DNA of 64,000 nt from Membranipora membranacea (taxonomy: Eukaryota > Bryozoa > Gymnolaemata > Cheilostomatida > Membraniporidae). Below the pieces are notes generated by a model that did not search any database, was not told the origin of the DNA, and was given only the letters and a program-made list of their open reading frames with translations. Made by a program: the position numbers and the translations under genes. Of this stretch, positions 62,600 through 64,000 are shown piece after piece. Location: the NCBI GenBank assembly GCA_914767715.1, contig OU612068.1, positions 32,612,001-32,676,000 on the forward strand, given 5' to 3'. The first letter of the stretch is position 1; every line of letters begins with the position of its first letter.

Positions 62600-63265
62600 T
62601 ATCCAGCGCGTTTGGTGCTGTTTTTCTCCAGGAATCTGGTAAAGATATCTGGCAACCATTGGAATATGCCTCGCGTAAGATGACTGACACTTAGACACGC
62701 TCTTCGATGGTAGAGAAGGAAACTCTTGTCACCATGTGGGCAGTTTGACTAGTATATGATAGGTCGAAAGTTTGAAGTTGAAACGGTCCATAAACCCTTG
62801 GTACAAATTCTAGGTGGTAAAGATCTGAGTGATCTACCACCGAGGGTGCAAAGGTTCAAAATGAGGATAATGAGGTATGGATATAAAAATTTTGGTGTTA
62901 AGATGTTTGTTGCCAATAGTTTGAGCCGACCCAACGAGGCTTACAGTGCAGCCAGTGTGAAGCACTGTGCAGCTGTTGAGTACTTTATTGACAGTATTTG
63001 TGAGGACTTAGTCCCTGATATACATGAAATAGAGGCGTTTGAAGCCACCGTGACTGACGATGTCGCAGTTAAATTCAAGCAGTATTTGGTCGAGGGTTGG
63101 CGAAGAAACAAGCAGTCATAAATTGCCCGGGTACAAAGGATGTCTCATGTTTAATGATAGACTTGATGTACCTGCTAGTTTGCGTAGTGCCTATATTGCA
63201 CATGCACATGCTGGACACCAGGGTACTGCTAAACCTGCAGAGCTGCTCGACAGGTAGTCTGGTGG
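62600..63265 (+). pseudogene. Ty3/gypsy pol relic (RNase H to integrase zinc finger)
   Basis: LEYASRKMTD-like RNase H sequence near 62660, KFEVETVHKPLVQILGGKDL (62760-62825; His in the TDHKPL motif kept, Asp lost), LPPRVQRFKMRIMRYGY, and a final HAGHQGT-like integrase zinc-finger start near 63207. Stops and frame changes occur throughout. The order matches the intact Ty3 element at 20665-25396, but the sequence is clearly a different, older family. Confidence 0.75.
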
Positions 63266-64000
63266 CCGAGCTATCACCCAACGACAAATTTTTGTCAATT
63301 TTAGCTCTTGCTTTTGGCCTGAGTCCCGCAGCAATTGATCTCGGGAATATGCTGTGCAGCTAAAGCCAAGCTTCTTTCAGATTGTCTGCTCAACAACCCG
63401 TAGCAGACAACTCCAATTTGTACTTCAACAGATATTCTGATGCGTTAAAAGTGCTCAGATAGCTGTATATGCAAGTTTGAGGCATCACATCATCAAATTC
63501 CTTACAAACATTATCAAACCAAAGTGAATAGTTGTAATGTGATGCCACAAACTCGCACTTGCAGCCATCTAAGGAGTAAGAACCTAAATTATGTTCGGGT
63601 ATACATAAAAAAGTATCATGTGAAATTGCTTTTATAAACATAGTTTTGGCAATCAGACATTACATGTATTTCGTCTGCCGCATTATGGGCATTGATTTTT
63701 GCTTATTGAAATATTATAGAAGAACTACTGATCTTTCAATTCCAACATAGCTCACCATGTCGTAAAATACAACCTCATTAAATGACAATTGATATCTGAA
63801 ACCTGGGAACTTGAATTGTTTTTCATATTATGTATGTTAATGATGGCCTTCTCCAATGGATTTGCCCCGGTTTTGGAGCACCTCTACAACATCAAAAAAT
63901 ATACTACATCAGGGTATTATGTTATATTCGCTGCAGGGTGCCAAAGTATAGCGTTATGTGGTCTAGAAAAAATTGAGAGAAATTGAATTGAATTCAATGC
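63266..64000. other. Right end of window, no recognised gene
   Basis: Two short ORFs (83 aa on minus at 63390-63641; 65 aa on plus at 63789-63986) show no family resemblance I recognise and have no splice context that ties them to a gene. Confidence 0.3.

Noticed and set aside
63390-63641. 83-aa minus-strand ORF with several Cys and N-glycosylation-like sites
   Set aside because: No recognisable family, no flanking splice or transcript support, and it adjoins transposon debris.

Overview
This is nuclear DNA of an animal, not a microbe. Genes are broken into many short exons (20-240 bp) with GT...AG junctions, the background is AT-rich, and roughly half of the non-genic space is transposable-element debris. 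The protein set (MOB4/phocein, DSTYK kinase, cytosolic glycerol-3-phosphate dehydrogenase, a kyphoscoliosis-peptidase-like protein, an SUEL/rhamnose-type lectin) and the mix of RLE-type, CR1/L2-like and Ty3 elements point to an invertebrate, perhaps marine or early-branching (sponge- or cnidarian-like). The sequence alone does not settle the species.

Layout. 1-1463 (+): 3' half of a non-LTR retrotransposon with a restriction-like endonuclease, cut by the window edge. 5452-16390 (+): a 23-exon gene for a protein of about 1074 aa. It joins a catalytically dead KY/transglutaminase-like region to an acidic linker and a C-terminal helical domain resembling the dynein heavy-chain stalk/microtubule-binding region. 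16948-19585 (-): complete 6-exon MOB4, convergent with the KY-like gene. 20665-25396: an apparently intact Ty3/gypsy element (coding strand -) with 52-bp identical LTRs, a 5-bp target duplication and gag/pol separated by one in-frame UGA in the leaky UGACUAG context. 26113-30015 (-): secreted SUEL-lectin gene with a CR1/L2-like relic in its last intron. 31835-41505 (-): DSTYK, 17 exons recovered with a full kinase domain, first exon(s) not found. 42786-46013: a DNA transposon with ~130-bp terminal inverted repeats and a 6-bp target duplication. 47558-55611 (-): glycerol-3-phosphate dehydrogenase with two alternative last exons. 56098-64000: a graveyard of foldback MITE, non-LTR and Ty3 relics plus GGATG-rich palindromic repeats.

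How things work together. The five cellular genes have unrelated housekeeping or structural roles and form no evident pathway: cytoskeleton/muscle-type scaffold (KY-like), STRIPAK/MOB signalling (MOB4), surface lectin, FGF/cell-death-linked kinase (DSTYK) and glycerol-phosphate shuttle (GPD). The most unusual items are the KY-dynein-stalk fusion, the minimal-LTR Ty3 element with its readthrough stop, and the duplicated terminal exon of GPD. Exon borders were derived by hand from splice consensus, reading-phase continuity and family resemblance; no alignment or transcript data were available.
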